Shown here: piece after piece, positions 29,031 to 38,602 of the stretch | How positions within the stretch are numbered: the stretch's first letter is position 1 | Layout: each line of letters opens with the position of its first letter | Source: Chryseobacterium salivictor | Lineage (GTDB): Bacteria > Bacteroidota > Bacteroidia > Flavobacteriales > Weeksellaceae | DNA length: 64,000 nt | NCBI RefSeq assembly: GCF_004359195.1 | Contig: NZ_CP037954.1 | Location: forward strand, 496,001 to 560,000 | Direction of reading: 5' to 3' | Notes under the pieces: model-generated | Seen by the model: only the letters and a program-made list of their open reading frames with translations | Databases searched by the model: none | Told to the model about the DNA's origin: nothing | Position numbers and translations under genes: made by a program

Positions 29031-29152
29031 AAGAAAGTGTCTCAATACTCCAACTAACCCTCAGAGATTCTAATATTTGAACCCTATGCTCGAACAGGAG
29101 TCCGTGAGAAAACCATAAAAGAAGCCGTTTCATATAGTTATGAGACGGCTTC
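29031..29152 (+). repeat. 122-bp dispersed repeat, copy 1, ending in a terminator
   Basis: Matches 39437-39557 in every base except one inserted G (29121). The last 32 bases form a 13-bp hairpin, GAAGCCGTTTCAT (29121-29133) with 29140-29152, followed by an AT-rich run ending TTTTT, so it works as the glucosidase terminator. The front 85 bases have no reading frame of note and are not a tRNA. Both copies lie just 3' of a plus-strand gene and face a minus-strand gene. Confidence 0.9.
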
Positions 29153-29191
29153 TATTATTTTTAAATGTGATTGATCAGTTTCTACAAATTT

Positions 29192-29446
29192 TTAAATCTG
29201 TTCAATGGATTTCCGTTCGGTCAAGGATTTTTTCATTATAAAATTCTGAAAAATAAATATTACTAAAGTAAGACAAATGATAATTTCGGCAACAATTCCT
29301 GATACATATCCGATTTTATAAGCCATTGATTCAGTTGAACTGCTTATGATTATACTATCTTTAATAAATATTATTTTTCGTAATGCAGCAACACCTTTAA
29401 CTAATAAATATATACACGCGACATAATAAAATATCTTTTTATTCAT
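29192..29446 (-). CDS. Small two-helix membrane protein, unknown
   Basis: 84 residues with two hydrophobic helices (about 5-25 and 45-70) and basic ends (MNKKIF..., FIMKKSLTERKS). No family recognised. Codon use is more A/T-rich than neighbours. It is downstream of the osmC-like gene by 20 bases, so it may share its transcript. It could be a real small membrane protein; conservation would be needed to be sure. Confidence 0.5.
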   Translation of the reverse strand: MNKKIFYYVACIYLLVKGVAALRKIIFIKDSIIISSSTESMAYKIGYVSGIVAEIIICLTLVIFIFQNFIMKKSLTERKSIEQI

Positions 29447-29466
29447 TTTTTTATTTAAAATTTTTA

Positions 29467-29895
29467 CTATATTCCTACTTTCTCACCATTCACGAAAACC
29501 TCGTAATTCACCGTCACATTCGGTTCCAGGGTTTTAGAAACCGAACAGTATTTTTCGAAAGATAATGCAGCGGCTCGTTCGGCTTTTTTCGGATCTATAT
29601 TTCCGTCAACAAAAAATGTAACCAAAATGGTTTTAAACGGTTTTGCTTCGTCAACCTGAATCCTTTCACCAACCACTTCTGCAGAAAATTTGGTAATTTC
29701 CTGTCTTTGCTTTTTCAGGATTGAAACCATGTCGATTCCGCTGCAACCGGCAACAGCCATCAAAAGAGTTTCCATGGGAGAAACGCCTTTCGTTCCTTCA
29801 GATTGCGACGTATTGTCTAAAAGAATTTTGTTGCCCAACGAATTGGTGCATTCAAACAAGTAATCATCGTTGATTCTATTTAGGGTAATTTTCAT
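29467..29895 (-). CDS. OsmC family protein
   Basis: 142 residues. OsmC/Ohr fold with both reactive cysteines: MAVAGCSGIDM (about residue 51) and FEKYCSVSKTL (about 115). The family reduces organic hydroperoxides with thiols; this YhfA-like branch is less well characterised. SPMETLLMAVAGC is typical. It lies downstream of the MoxR/DUF58 cluster, 181 bases past DUF58. Confidence 0.87.
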   Translation of the reverse strand: MKITLNRINDDYLFECTNSLGNKILLDNTSQSEGTKGVSPMETLLMAVAGCSGIDMVSILKKQRQEITKFSAEVVGERIQVDEAKPFKTILVTFFVDGNIDPKKAERAAALSFEKYCSVSKTLEPNVTVNYEVFVNGEKVGI

Positions 29896-30076
29896 ATCTC
29901 AAATTTATTAAAACTTTATTGGATTTCTATAAAAAAGCCAGTACACAAAAGCCAGTTTCTCATTTTTAAAAACTAAAAAAAATTGCAGACCATAACTTTT
30001 GCATTCTTTGATTTGCTCGTTTTTCACACTGAAACTTTTGTCTCTTTTGCGGTAAAATATATCATGTTTAAAGAAA

Positions 30077-31399
30077 TTATAAAATTCCTCTCGCTTTAAT
30101 TTCCAGATATTTATTGATGACTTCAATATTCAAATTTTCCGGCAAAGTATAAACCGTGTAAATCCCGTATTTCCGAAGTTCCTGAATAATTAATTTCTTT
30201 TCGTACTCGAATTTTTCGGCGATGATCTCATCATAGACTTCCTGAATATTTTCCGGATTCGTATTGATTAAACTCTGAAGTTCAGCATTTTTAAAGAAAA
30301 TAATCACCAACAAATGGTTTTTTGCAATTCCGCGGAGATATTTCATTTGTCGGTTTACCGCGTCCAAAGTTTCAAAATTAGTAAAAAGTAAAATCAAACT
30401 TCTTTGTCCCACTGTATATTTTACATCCTGATACAATCTGCTGAAATCACTTTCGAAAAAATTAGTTTGAATATTATAAAGCGCTTCCGAAATCTTTTTC
30501 AACTGTCCTGATTTATTGTCGGCAGCCACTTTATGTTCTGTTTTTTTGGAGAAAGTCATCATTCCGGCACGGTCATTTTTTTTCAGGATAATGTGACTTA
30601 AAGCCATCGTTGCATTAATCGAATAATCGAGTAAACTTAATCCATTAAAAGGCATTTGCATCGTTCTGCCATTATCGATCAACATGAAAATCCGTTGCGA
30701 TTTCTCGTCCTGAAACTGATTGACCATCAATTGATTTCTTTTCGAAGTCGCCTTCCAGTTAATCGTTCTTACGTCATCACCGGGCACATATTCTTTGATT
30801 TGTTCAAATTCCATCGTGTGACCCAGTTTGCGGATTTTTTTAATTCCACCCAAAAGAAATTCGTTTTGAAGCGCCATCAATTCATATTTTCTTAAATGAA
30901 TAAAAGATGGATAACTCGGCAACACCGCTTCTTTCTGATAAGTAAATCTTCTGGAAACCAATCCCAAAGGCGATTCTACAAAAACATTGAGGTTCCCAAA
31001 ACTGTATTCACCGCGTTCTTTCGGTTCAAGTAGATATTCAAAAAGCATATTTTTATTTGGTTTAATGGTTCTTTCAATATTGAAATCCCGCTTCTGAAAC
31101 TGAAAAGGAATTTCATCAATCACTTTCGTTTTAATGGTAAACGGATAATTATTTTTTAAATCAATTTTTATCGAATTCTGATCACCGTTCGATAACTTTT
31201 CAGGTAAAATTCTTTGTGCCTGAACTGCCTTTTTTTGATTAAATAAAAGCATATAATCAACGATAAATACGATGAGAATTAAAACCAAAACCCCATGTGC
31301 AATCCACATTAAAACCGGAAAGAAAAACGCCAGAACGTAAGTAAATCCCACACCGAAAAGCGCGAAGAAAAGACGGTTGTTAAGGTATAGGTTTTTCAT
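30077..31399 (-). CDS. DUF58 domain membrane protein
   Basis: 440 residues. Two adjacent transmembrane helices at the N-terminus (about 8-48), a beta domain, then the DUF58 block (YVPGDDVRTINWKATSKRNQLMVNQF) and a von Willebrand A-like fold with metal-site-like FMLIDNGRTM. Partner of MoxR AAA+ ATPases in many bacteria. It follows moxR by 35 bases. Function of such pairs is still poorly defined; chaperone or envelope-stress roles are proposed. Confidence 0.85.
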   Translation of the reverse strand: MKNLYLNNRLFFALFGVGFTYVLAFFFPVLMWIAHGVLVLILIVFIVDYMLLFNQKKAVQAQRILPEKLSNGDQNSIKIDLKNNYPFTIKTKVIDEIPFQFQKRDFNIERTIKPNKNMLFEYLLEPKERGEYSFGNLNVFVESPLGLVSRRFTYQKEAVLPSYPSFIHLRKYELMALQNEFLLGGIKKIRKLGHTMEFEQIKEYVPGDDVRTINWKATSKRNQLMVNQFQDEKSQRIFMLIDNGRTMQMPFNGLSLLDYSINATMALSHIILKKNDRAGMMTFSKKTEHKVAADNKSGQLKKISEALYNIQTNFFESDFSRLYQDVKYTVGQRSLILLFTNFETLDAVNRQMKYLRGIAKNHLLVIIFFKNAELQSLINTNPENIQEVYDEIIAEKFEYEKKLIIQELRKYGIYTVYTLPENLNIEVINKYLEIKARGIL

Positions 31400-31434
31400 T
31401 TTTTAATGTTTTAATATTTTCACCACAAAATTCA

Positions 31435-32442
31435 TTACCTCGGAATTTCTATCGCTTCCAAAATTTGACGGATAATTTCGTCAGCCGTTAAACCTTCCAT
31501 TTCGCGTTCCGGGGAAACCATCACGCGGTGGCGAAGAACGGCGTAACTGGCTTCTTTGATATCTTCCGGCGTTACAAAATCTCGTCCACGAACGGCGGCA
31601 AATGATTTAGAAGCCGTCAGTAAGGCCAAACTCGCTCTGGGGGAAGCGCCCAAATAAAGGAATTGATTTTCTCTCGTATTCACAATGATTTTTGCAATAT
31701 ATTCGAGCAGCTGAGTTTCCACAACAACGTCTTTCACCAGATTTTGATAATTTTTCAACTGTGCGCCGGTAATCACTTTCTGCACAGCATCGGTTTTATC
31801 TTCCAGTTTATTTTCATGCTGATTTTTAATGATTTCTATTTCTTGCGAAAGATTTGGATAACCGACATTTATTTTGAAAAGAAAACGGTCGAGTTGCGCT
31901 TCCGGAAGGCGATATGTTCCTTCATGTTCGATTGGATTTTGTGTGGCGACCACCAAAAAAGGTTCCTGCATTTCGTATTGCTTCCCATCCATCGTGATTT
32001 GGCGTTCTTCCATCACTTCAAATAAAGCGGCTTGGGTTTTCGCAGGTGAACGGTTGATTTCATCAATCAAAATAAAACTGGAGAATATTGGTCCTTTTTT
32101 GAATTCAAATTCTGAATTTTTAACATTAAAAATTGACGTTCCCAAAATATCAGAAGGCATCAAATCCGGTGTAAACTGAATTCTGCTGAAACCGACCTCT
32201 ACCGTTTTCGCCAGTAATTTTGCCGTGATGGTTTTTGCAACTCCGGGAACGCCTTCGATCAAAACATGACCATTAGACAAAAGTGCCACCAACAAATGTT
32301 CGATCATCGATTCCTGACCGATAATCACTTTCCCTATTTCGGTTTTTACACCTTCCAAACTTTGTTGAAGTTCGGTCATATCCAATCGCGGGCGAAATTC
32401 AGTATTTAGATTTTCTTGATTTTGAGTTGCAAAATTTTCCAT
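31435..32442 (-). CDS. MoxR-type AAA+ ATPase
   Basis: 335 residues. Walker A GVPGVAKT (about 57-64), Walker B FILIDEINR, sensor region ATQNPIEHEGTYRLPEAQLDRF and the C-terminal lid with GASPRASLAL. It is the motor of the cluster; MoxR proteins act as chaperone-like ATPases with vWA partners, here DUF58. Neighbouring genes read the same way with gaps under 50 bases. Confidence 0.93.
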   Translation of the reverse strand: MENFATQNQENLNTEFRPRLDMTELQQSLEGVKTEIGKVIIGQESMIEHLLVALLSNGHVLIEGVPGVAKTITAKLLAKTVEVGFSRIQFTPDLMPSDILGTSIFNVKNSEFEFKKGPIFSSFILIDEINRSPAKTQAALFEVMEERQITMDGKQYEMQEPFLVVATQNPIEHEGTYRLPEAQLDRFLFKINVGYPNLSQEIEIIKNQHENKLEDKTDAVQKVITGAQLKNYQNLVKDVVVETQLLEYIAKIIVNTRENQFLYLGASPRASLALLTASKSFAAVRGRDFVTPEDIKEASYAVLRHRVMVSPEREMEGLTADEIIRQILEAIEIPR

Positions 32443-32490
32443 AATTATTTTGGGTTGAATGGTCTTTTTTTTAATTAAAGTTGATGGATT

Positions 32491-33648
32491 TTATTGTAAA
32501 ATCCCGTCTAACAATGTATTCATTTTTATTAAATCTTCTTTCATCACACTGGCATAAGGATCCTGTCCTTTCTTAATCAATTCGGTGACTTCTGTAATTT
32601 CCTCTACACTTTTTCCGGTTTTCAGATGGAGAAGATGAATGAATTTCTCATCTAAATCCTTGGTATCGATTAACAGATCCATTCTCACCCGATTGAGAAA
32701 ATATTGCGCTTTTTTTGCCATCATATCATGGAAATCGCCTTCCTGCAAATATAAATTCCCGATGCTTTTTACAAATTCGACCGACTTATTTTTCTTCGGT
32801 TCAATCACGGGAACGATTCTCTGTTTGCGTTTCGCATTAAAAATGATAAACAATAAAAGTCCACCTAAAAACAACCACCAGGCGTAACGGAGCGCGGGTT
32901 TCGACAAAATAAACCGCAGTGGCGACCGGGATTCTGTTCTGTTTTTATTGGCTCCCGAAAACCAAACCGTTTCCCGGTCCGGAAGATAAGAAAATACATC
33001 CTGAACATATTTTTCATTCCCGGGCTTTAGCAAATAATAATTAGTTAAAATCAATGGTTCTGCATGTAAATAAAGATTTCCTTTGCCGTGACTGATTTTA
33101 ATAAAATTCGCCATTTTACTGTCACTTTCCTCTTTTCCTAAGATTTCATCACTTTCAAGAATAAGTTCAAATCCTTTTCCAGACGGTAACTTATCGATTT
33201 TTAAAGAATCCTGAGCGAATTTTTCGTCGGTCAACAATAAAAGATTAGAATCTTCATAACTTATTCTTGAAGGTAAAAAACCGAGCGAGTCGGCCACTTT
33301 TTTATTGAAAGAATCTGAAATAATCATCGCATCGGATCCGCTTTCGACGTTCTGCAGAATTTTATTCCAGGATTCCGAATCGATTTCTGACTGGACGATT
33401 AAAATATTATGAGGTTTTAATTTTTGCGTTTTATAGAAATCATAAGGTGAAAGATCGGTTCGCTGTACTTTATTTTTTAAAAGGTGATCCACTTCTTTGC
33501 TAAAGATCAACAAACCAAAAGGCGACTTTTCATGAACATCGAAATTCTTGCGCCAATCGGTAACGTCGGATTTTGTCAGTTCCAGCAACGCCAAAACCGC
33601 CATCACGATGATGAAAATCAAGCCATATAATTTGAGTGTTTTATTCAT
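32491..33648 (-). CDS. DUF4350 domain membrane protein
   Basis: 385 residues. One transmembrane helix at the N-terminus (YGLIFIIVMAVLALLEL) and one near 255-275 (WWLFLGGLLLFIIFNA), so a periplasmic domain of about 220 residues is held between them, with a cytosolic C-terminal part. The periplasmic portion has the ThuA-like DUF4350 fold pattern (PHNILIVQSEIDSES, SDAMIISDSFN). Role unknown; consistently found with MoxR and DUF4129. Confidence 0.8.
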   Translation of the reverse strand: MNKTLKLYGLIFIIVMAVLALLELTKSDVTDWRKNFDVHEKSPFGLLIFSKEVDHLLKNKVQRTDLSPYDFYKTQKLKPHNILIVQSEIDSESWNKILQNVESGSDAMIISDSFNKKVADSLGFLPSRISYEDSNLLLLTDEKFAQDSLKIDKLPSGKGFELILESDEILGKEESDSKMANFIKISHGKGNLYLHAEPLILTNYYLLKPGNEKYVQDVFSYLPDRETVWFSGANKNRTESRSPLRFILSKPALRYAWWLFLGGLLLFIIFNAKRKQRIVPVIEPKKNKSVEFVKSIGNLYLQEGDFHDMMAKKAQYFLNRVRMDLLIDTKDLDEKFIHLLHLKTGKSVEEITEVTELIKKGQDPYASVMKEDLIKMNTLLDGILQ

Positions 33649-33673
33649 GTTTCACTAAATCCCAATGAGATTT

Positions 33674-34462
33674 CTAGATCTTAAAATTTAAAAATTTCTG
33701 TTTAAAATAAAGATAATTTTCTTCATTAATCTCAAATTCGCCATACCAGACATACTCGAAAACGTAAGCCAGTTCTTTAAAACCCGATTTTACATCTTTT
33801 GATTTTAATTCTGAAAGATAATCTTTATTGGTTTTTTCGGGATTCCAGGCAATCAGTTTTTTATCGGCCAGTTTCTTTAAAACCAATAAAAACTGATAAC
33901 GAACCGCGGAACGGTACTCTTTCTGACTTTCAAATTTTTCAATGCTTTCACTGAAATTTATTTCATGGATATTTTCGTGAAGATCCTGATCGTCGACATT
34001 GATTTTCTTATTTTTCTTACTGAAAAATAAATTTCCGTCTTTGCCCAGTAAAAATTTAATTAAAAAATAGAGCACAAAACCGATAATGATCACTGCGAAA
34101 ATCCGCATGATATTTTCCGCATACGAAGCAGTTTTGCTGGGATCAACTTTTCCAAAAATCGCTTCCAGAATTTTCATTATTCTTTTCTGAATCTTTTGCC
34201 AGATCGATTCTCTGGGTTTTACCGTCGTGTAATCATAATCAGACCCTTTATATTTGGACTGAAATTTTTGATCAAAACTTTTTGGAAAAACAATATTATT
34301 GGTCGTAGGCTTTTCGAGCAGAAGAGAATCGGTGTAATATTGTCCGTTTTCATAAGTTTCCAACGAATCGGGAAAACGGGTAATGGGCGGTGGCGGAAGT
34401 TCCTTAGAATTCCCGGCTATAAACTGTAATATAAAAAAGAAGAGGAATATCCTAAATTTCAT
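33674..34462 (-). CDS. DUF4129 domain membrane protein
   Basis: 262 residues from the ATG at 34462, which overlaps the upstream stop by 11 bases; the longer TTG frame adds only three codons. Signal peptide-like start (MKFRIFLFFFILQFIAG), a periplasmic Pro-rich part, one transmembrane helix (IMRIFAVIIIGFVLYFLIKFLL, about 118-139) and a C-terminal DUF4129 helical domain (FESQKEYRSAVRYQFLLVLKKLADKKLI, FEYVWYGEFEI). Part of the MoxR cluster. Confidence 0.78.
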   Translation of the reverse strand: MKFRIFLFFFILQFIAGNSKELPPPPITRFPDSLETYENGQYYTDSLLLEKPTTNNIVFPKSFDQKFQSKYKGSDYDYTTVKPRESIWQKIQKRIMKILEAIFGKVDPSKTASYAENIMRIFAVIIIGFVLYFLIKFLLGKDGNLFFSKKNKKINVDDQDLHENIHEINFSESIEKFESQKEYRSAVRYQFLLVLKKLADKKLIAWNPEKTNKDYLSELKSKDVKSGFKELAYVFEYVWYGEFEINEENYLYFKQKFLNFKI

Positions 34463-35420
34463 TGCTGCCAATCGTATCGATTTCTGATAAGTCTAAATTC
34501 CTGTGAAGGTCTGTGCGGCTGTCATAATACTGCAATCCGGAGTTTACAAAAATAACGTTAATCATTAAAAAAGAAAAAAGAAGGGAAATTCCGTAGATGA
34601 TAAAAATAAAAATTCCCATAGTCCCTTCAAAAGGGTTTTGCTGCAATTCTCCCGATTGCGGAACCGTCATCATCCCGCCAAAAATAATCATCATCGGTAT
34701 CATCGTGAAAATGGACGAAACCGTTTGAATGATTAAATACATCACGACGGTGGAACCCCAATATTTCCAAAAAGGAGATTTTTCCCGACCGTTTCGATAA
34801 GAGAACTGCGCTCTTACGGCATAACTCAAAGATTCGAAAAAACCTTTCCTGGTATTGAAATAATCGAACATTAAAAAATTAACGATGTTCATCAAAGTGG
34901 GTCCGACTAAAAATATCAGCAAAAACCCGATCAGGATAAACATCAACATCACCGATAGTCCGAAGACGATCATCGCCAGCGGTGTTACGATAAAAAGCAG
35001 TCCGAGAAACAATTTCAGAAACCGTCCGATATTGCTTTTCAGATCACTTAAAATATCGTCGGCTTTAATATTTTTATCACCGGTTTCAGTCAGCCTTTTC
35101 AGATACAGAATCGGGTACGAATAGGAAACCATCGTGACGGCCAGAAACAGAATAAACACAATAGTGGAAACGAAAATAAGCATCGTCTGGTTTTCCTGAA
35201 AATAAGCCTCAAAATAATAATTCTGTCCGCTGGTATTGGAACCCATCATTTGTGAGAATAATTCACGGTATCCTAAAACAAAAATCAGAACCATCAGAAT
35301 TAATAAAATCCCGTTGATTAAAAGATAATTTTTAAAGTAGTTTTTTCCGTGTTCTTTAAAAAAGGCAAATGTGTCGCTAATAAAGGTTCCGAAGTCCCGT
35401 TTCTGATAAAACTGCATCAT
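34452..35420 (-). CDS. Multi-pass membrane protein, unknown
   Basis: 322 residues with about six hydrophobic helices. The first 30 residues (FGTFISDTFAFFKEHGKNYFKNY) resemble the amphipathic start of DUF4013/Yip1-like inner membrane proteins. It overlaps the SpoIIM-like gene by 44 bases and the DUF4129 gene by 11, so all three should be translated from one message. Function unknown. Confidence 0.75.
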   Translation of the reverse strand: MMQFYQKRDFGTFISDTFAFFKEHGKNYFKNYLLINGILLILMVLIFVLGYRELFSQMMGSNTSGQNYYFEAYFQENQTMLIFVSTIVFILFLAVTMVSYSYPILYLKRLTETGDKNIKADDILSDLKSNIGRFLKLFLGLLFIVTPLAMIVFGLSVMLMFILIGFLLIFLVGPTLMNIVNFLMFDYFNTRKGFFESLSYAVRAQFSYRNGREKSPFWKYWGSTVVMYLIIQTVSSIFTMIPMMIIFGGMMTVPQSGELQQNPFEGTMGIFIFIIYGISLLFSFLMINVIFVNSGLQYYDSRTDLHRNLDLSEIDTIGSNEI

Positions 35421-36381
35421 GTATTCTTGTTTTTTTTGCTACTGAATATGGATAGATAAAATAATAGTAACCGACCAATGAAAGCGTGCCGAAAATGATA
35501 AGTCCATTAATAATTCCCGGCATTACCAACGCATATCTTGTCACATAACCTTCGATAATTCCCGCGACAATAGTAAAGGGAACGGTACTTAAAAATATTT
35601 TAAAAGCATCTTTAAAACCCAATTTAAAGGAATTAAAACGCGAATAGGTTTTCGGAAATAAAATGGAAGCGCCTAAAATCAATCCTGCCATCGCTTCTAC
35701 AACCATGCTGAAAATTTCGAAAACGCCGTGGAGCCAGATTCCACTCGCACTTTCTTTCAATGCGCCATGTTCGTGAAAAAAATACTGAAATGAGCCGAGC
35801 ATAATACTGTTCTGCAACAAAGCATACAAAGTTCCTACGCCACCGAAAACGCCATAGACAAATAGAATAGCGCCGACTTTCAGATTGTTAAAAATGATGG
35901 CAATGGCACTTCCCCAATCCGAACCTTGCTGATAAACGCCCACCGCATTTCCCTTTTCAATATTCTCAAGCGTTGTATTTACATATTCATCACCCAAAAT
36001 AATTCTGACAAATTCTTTATCATAATACGCTGAAATAAAACCGATTAACGTAAATATAATAAAAAATCCGAACGCATAAAACAAATACCTGCGGTACTGA
36101 TGAACCAAAAGCGGAATTTCAGTTTTGAAAAACTCAAACAGTCGGTTTTGTTCGGCTCTTTTTGTTTTATAAATTCTTTGGAAAATAAGGGAAGAAAGAT
36201 GGTTCAGGTAAACCGTGGTTTTGCTTTTGGGATAGTAGGTCTGTGCAAACGAAAGGTCATTCACCAAATTAATGTACAGCGAAGAGAGATCATCCGGATT
36301 TTTTTTAACTTTTCCCGCGATAACCTGCTCGATTCCCAACCATTTTTCTTTATTTTGTTTGATAAATGCAACCTCTCTCAT
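35377..36381 (-). CDS. SpoIIM-like (DUF95) membrane protein
   Basis: 334 residues. A cytosolic N-terminal helical part (about 1-95) is followed by five or so transmembrane helices with the family blocks NNLKVGAILFVYGVFGGVGTLYALLQN and SGIWLHGVFEIFSMVVEAMAGLILG. The family is named after a sporulation protein but is common in non-sporulating bacteria, often beside RDD proteins, as here. First gene of the MoxR cluster. Confidence 0.85.
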   Translation of the reverse strand: MREVAFIKQNKEKWLGIEQVIAGKVKKNPDDLSSLYINLVNDLSFAQTYYPKSKTTVYLNHLSSLIFQRIYKTKRAEQNRLFEFFKTEIPLLVHQYRRYLFYAFGFFIIFTLIGFISAYYDKEFVRIILGDEYVNTTLENIEKGNAVGVYQQGSDWGSAIAIIFNNLKVGAILFVYGVFGGVGTLYALLQNSIMLGSFQYFFHEHGALKESASGIWLHGVFEIFSMVVEAMAGLILGASILFPKTYSRFNSFKLGFKDAFKIFLSTVPFTIVAGIIEGYVTRYALVMPGIINGLIIFGTLSLVGYYYFIYPYSVAKKTRIHDAVLSETGLRNLY

Positions 36382-36403
36382 CTGACGCTAAAATAATAAA
36401 AAT

Positions 36404-37156
36404 ATGTCGCTGATCGCTATAAATACTTCACAAAATGTAAATATTAATTTCAATACGGCAAGTATTGGCGAAAGAATCCTGGCTTTCTTTATTGATATTT
36501 TAATAAAAGCAGCCTATTTATTTGTTCTTTTTTTGGTGTTTTTTCGAATTCTAAATCTTGGTTCGGTGCTCGACGGTATGGATAATTGGTCGAGAATGGC
36601 AGTTATTCTCATCATCACATTTCCGATTTACATTTACACTCTGGTGTGCGAAAGTCTCATGGAAGGGCAGACTATTGGGAAGAAAATCGTCAAAATAAAA
36701 GTGGTAAAAATCGATGGATTTCAGGCTGGCTTTGGCGATTATCTGATGCGCTGGTTTTTCCGTCTGATCGATGTTTTCTCCAACTCCGGCGTGGTCGGAT
36801 TAATCAGCATGATTGTTTCTAAAAACAACCAGCGGTTAGGAGATATCGCCTCCGGCACAGCAGTTATTTCTTTAAAAAACGGAGTGACTATTTCGCAGAC
36901 GATTCTTGAAAACCTGAAAGAAGACTACGTTCCCCTTTTTCCGCAAGTCATTGCGCTGACCGATAACGACGTGAGAATCATTAAAGAAAATTATCAAAAA
37001 GCCTTGAAAATTGATGACCGACAAGTCGTTTCAAAACTCTCAACTAAAATTAAAGAAATCCTGAAATTAGAAATCGATCCAACGAAAATGACGGAGCGAC
37101 AATTCATCAACGTCATCATCAAAGATTATAATTTTTATACCGGAAAAGATCTTTAA
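36404..37156 (+). CDS. RDD family membrane protein
   Basis: 250 residues. RDD domain in residues about 15-150 with three or four helices; the family's Arg and Asp occur in IGERILAFFIDILIKA and GDYLMRWFFRLIDVF. The last 90 residues are soluble and helical. It is divergent from the SpoIIM-like gene by only 22 bases, so the two promoters must overlap or lie inside the genes. RDD proteins have been linked to ion transport in a few bacteria; role here unknown. Confidence 0.85.
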   Translation: MSLIAINTSQNVNINFNTASIGERILAFFIDILIKAAYLFVLFLVFFRILNLGSVLDGMDNWSRMAVILIITFPIYIYTLVCESLMEGQTIGKKIVKIKVVKIDGFQAGFGDYLMRWFFRLIDVFSNSGVVGLISMIVSKNNQRLGDIASGTAVISLKNGVTISQTILENLKEDYVPLFPQVIALTDNDVRIIKENYQKALKIDDRQVVSKLSTKIKEILKLEIDPTKMTERQFINVIIKDYNFYTGKDL

Positions 37157-37263
37157 TCTAAATCTTATGGCGCAGCGATTTTATCAAAACGAAAAACTGT
37201 ATTTAAGCAGAAAAACGTCTTTTAATTTATTTTCCTTAAATTTAAAGAACAAAATCGATTATC

Positions 37264-37554
37264 ATGAAATACGAAAATAACAGATCCGGAAACGGCGGCG
37301 TACTGATTTTAAGCAATGACGACGAAGAAGTTGGAAGATTAACCTACACCATTTTCCCGGACGAAAATAAATTAGTTATCTCTTACGTCTTGGTTCATTC
37401 AAAATTCGAAGGAAAAGGAATGGGCAAATACCTGGTCGAAGAAGGCATCAAATTCGCCAGAGAAAACAACTGGAAAATATATCCGCATTGCTCCTATGCG
37501 CGTTCCGTTATGCAACGAATGAAAGACGTTGACGATATTTTATTAGAACGTTAA
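37264..37554 (+). CDS. GNAT-like N-acetyltransferase domain protein
   Basis: 96 residues, the minimal YjdJ/NATD1-like form of the GNAT fold: VISYVLVHSKFEGKGMGKYLVEEG holds the acetyl-CoA loop, and IYPHCSYARSVMQR ends the domain. The substrate is unknown. Terminator 3 bases past the stop. Confidence 0.85.
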   Translation: MKYENNRSGNGGVLILSNDDEEVGRLTYTIFPDENKLVISYVLVHSKFEGKGMGKYLVEEGIKFARENNWKIYPHCSYARSVMQRMKDVDDILLER

Positions 37555-37557
37555 AAT

Positions 37558-37588
37558 AAAAAACCCATAGAAATTCTACGGGTTTTTT
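37558..37588. terminator. Bidirectional terminator
   Basis: Stem AAAAAACCCATAG (37558-37570) with CTACGGGTTTTTT (37576-37588), one mismatch, loop AAATT, between convergent GNAT and speB genes. Confidence 0.85.
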
Positions 37589-37607
37589 ATTTTTGATTTA
37601 TCGTTTC

Positions 37608-38462
37608 TTAATTCTTACTGATGTGATAATACGCCAACATTTTGTAATACAGTTTTGCAGCTAAGAACGCCGTAGGTTTTGGCATCGGAGAATCCATCAA
37701 TTCAACAATATCAAAAGCGACCACATTGCATTTTTCAAATACTTTTCTCAGCAGTTCCAAAGTTGGATACCATTGCAAACCGCCTGGTTCCGGAGTTCCG
37801 GTTGATGGTGCAATCGAAGGATCAAAAGCATCCAAATCAATCGTGATATAAACATTCCCTGAAACCTTTTCTAAAACATCATTGATCCAGTTTTCGTTAT
37901 TGGCAATTTGGTGCGCCCAAAAACACTGCTCCTTGTTCACATATTCCATTTCTTCAATATCCATGGAACGAATCCCGACCTGAACTAAATTATGTTTTTG
38001 GCTGGCTTCATAAACCGCGCAGGCGTGATTAGAAGTAGATCCGTGAAACTCCGGACGCAAATCGGTATGCGCATCTAACTGCAAAACAGTCAGGTTTTCA
38101 TATTTTTCACCCACCGCGCGAATGGAACCAATCGATACAGAATGTTCGCCGCCGAAAAGGGTAAATAATTTTCCGTCGTTCGCCAAAAGTTCTTTGGTTT
38201 TATTATAAACCGCTGCCGTCATCGCTTCCGGCGAAGATTTCTCGGTGATTTCCCCTGCGAGAAAAACACCTTCCAAATAAGGTTCTGTACTGGTTTCGAT
38301 ATCGTACAGTTCCATGTTTTCGGAAGCGTCTAAAAAAAGTTCCGGGCCTTTGTCAGCACCTTTTCCCCAAGTAGAAGTTCCGTCATAAGGAACAGTTACC
38401 AGCATCACTTTCGAGGTTTCTAACTGAGCATTTTCTTCTGGAATATCGGCGTAGGTTTTCAT
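37608..38462 (-). CDS. speB: Agmatinase (arginase family)
   Basis: 284 residues. Manganese ureohydrolase: GGEHSVSIG, LDAHTDLR, SNHACAVY and IDLDAFDPSIAPSTGTPEPGG carry the metal ligands. Agmatinase is preferred over arginase because speA lies 1.1 kb away and the sequence reads as the agmatinase branch; it would give putrescine and urea. TATCTTTG at 38499-38506 upstream is a full -7 box without a clear TTG. Confidence 0.9.
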   Translation of the reverse strand: MKTYADIPEENAQLETSKVMLVTVPYDGTSTWGKGADKGPELFLDASENMELYDIETSTEPYLEGVFLAGEITEKSSPEAMTAAVYNKTKELLANDGKLFTLFGGEHSVSIGSIRAVGEKYENLTVLQLDAHTDLRPEFHGSTSNHACAVYEASQKHNLVQVGIRSMDIEEMEYVNKEQCFWAHQIANNENWINDVLEKVSGNVYITIDLDAFDPSIAPSTGTPEPGGLQWYPTLELLRKVFEKCNVVAFDIVELMDSPMPKPTAFLAAKLYYKMLAYYHISKN

Positions 38463-38602
38463 GAGTTTTTAAATTTTAAATGATAAGTTTTCGATTTTCA
38501 AAGATAAGAAAATGCCTGCTGCTATTTATTACCGTCATCTAAATCTTTAGTGAAAATTTCCGGAAACTCTGTAAAAACCCTTATTTTTACAAAAAACAAT
38601 CA

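Noticed and set aside
29031-29152. tRNA or attachment site in the 122-bp repeat
   Set aside because: A GTTCGA-like string is present on the minus strand, but no acceptor or anticodon arm can be folded, and no integrase is near.
29908-30126. 72-codon frame between the OsmC and DUF58 genes
   Set aside because: Its first 50 bases lie inside DUF58 in another frame, the composition is ordinary A/T-rich sequence and there is no start signal.
35377-36381. Sporulation gene
   Set aside because: SpoIIM-like proteins occur widely in non-sporulating bacteria; the context is a MoxR cluster.
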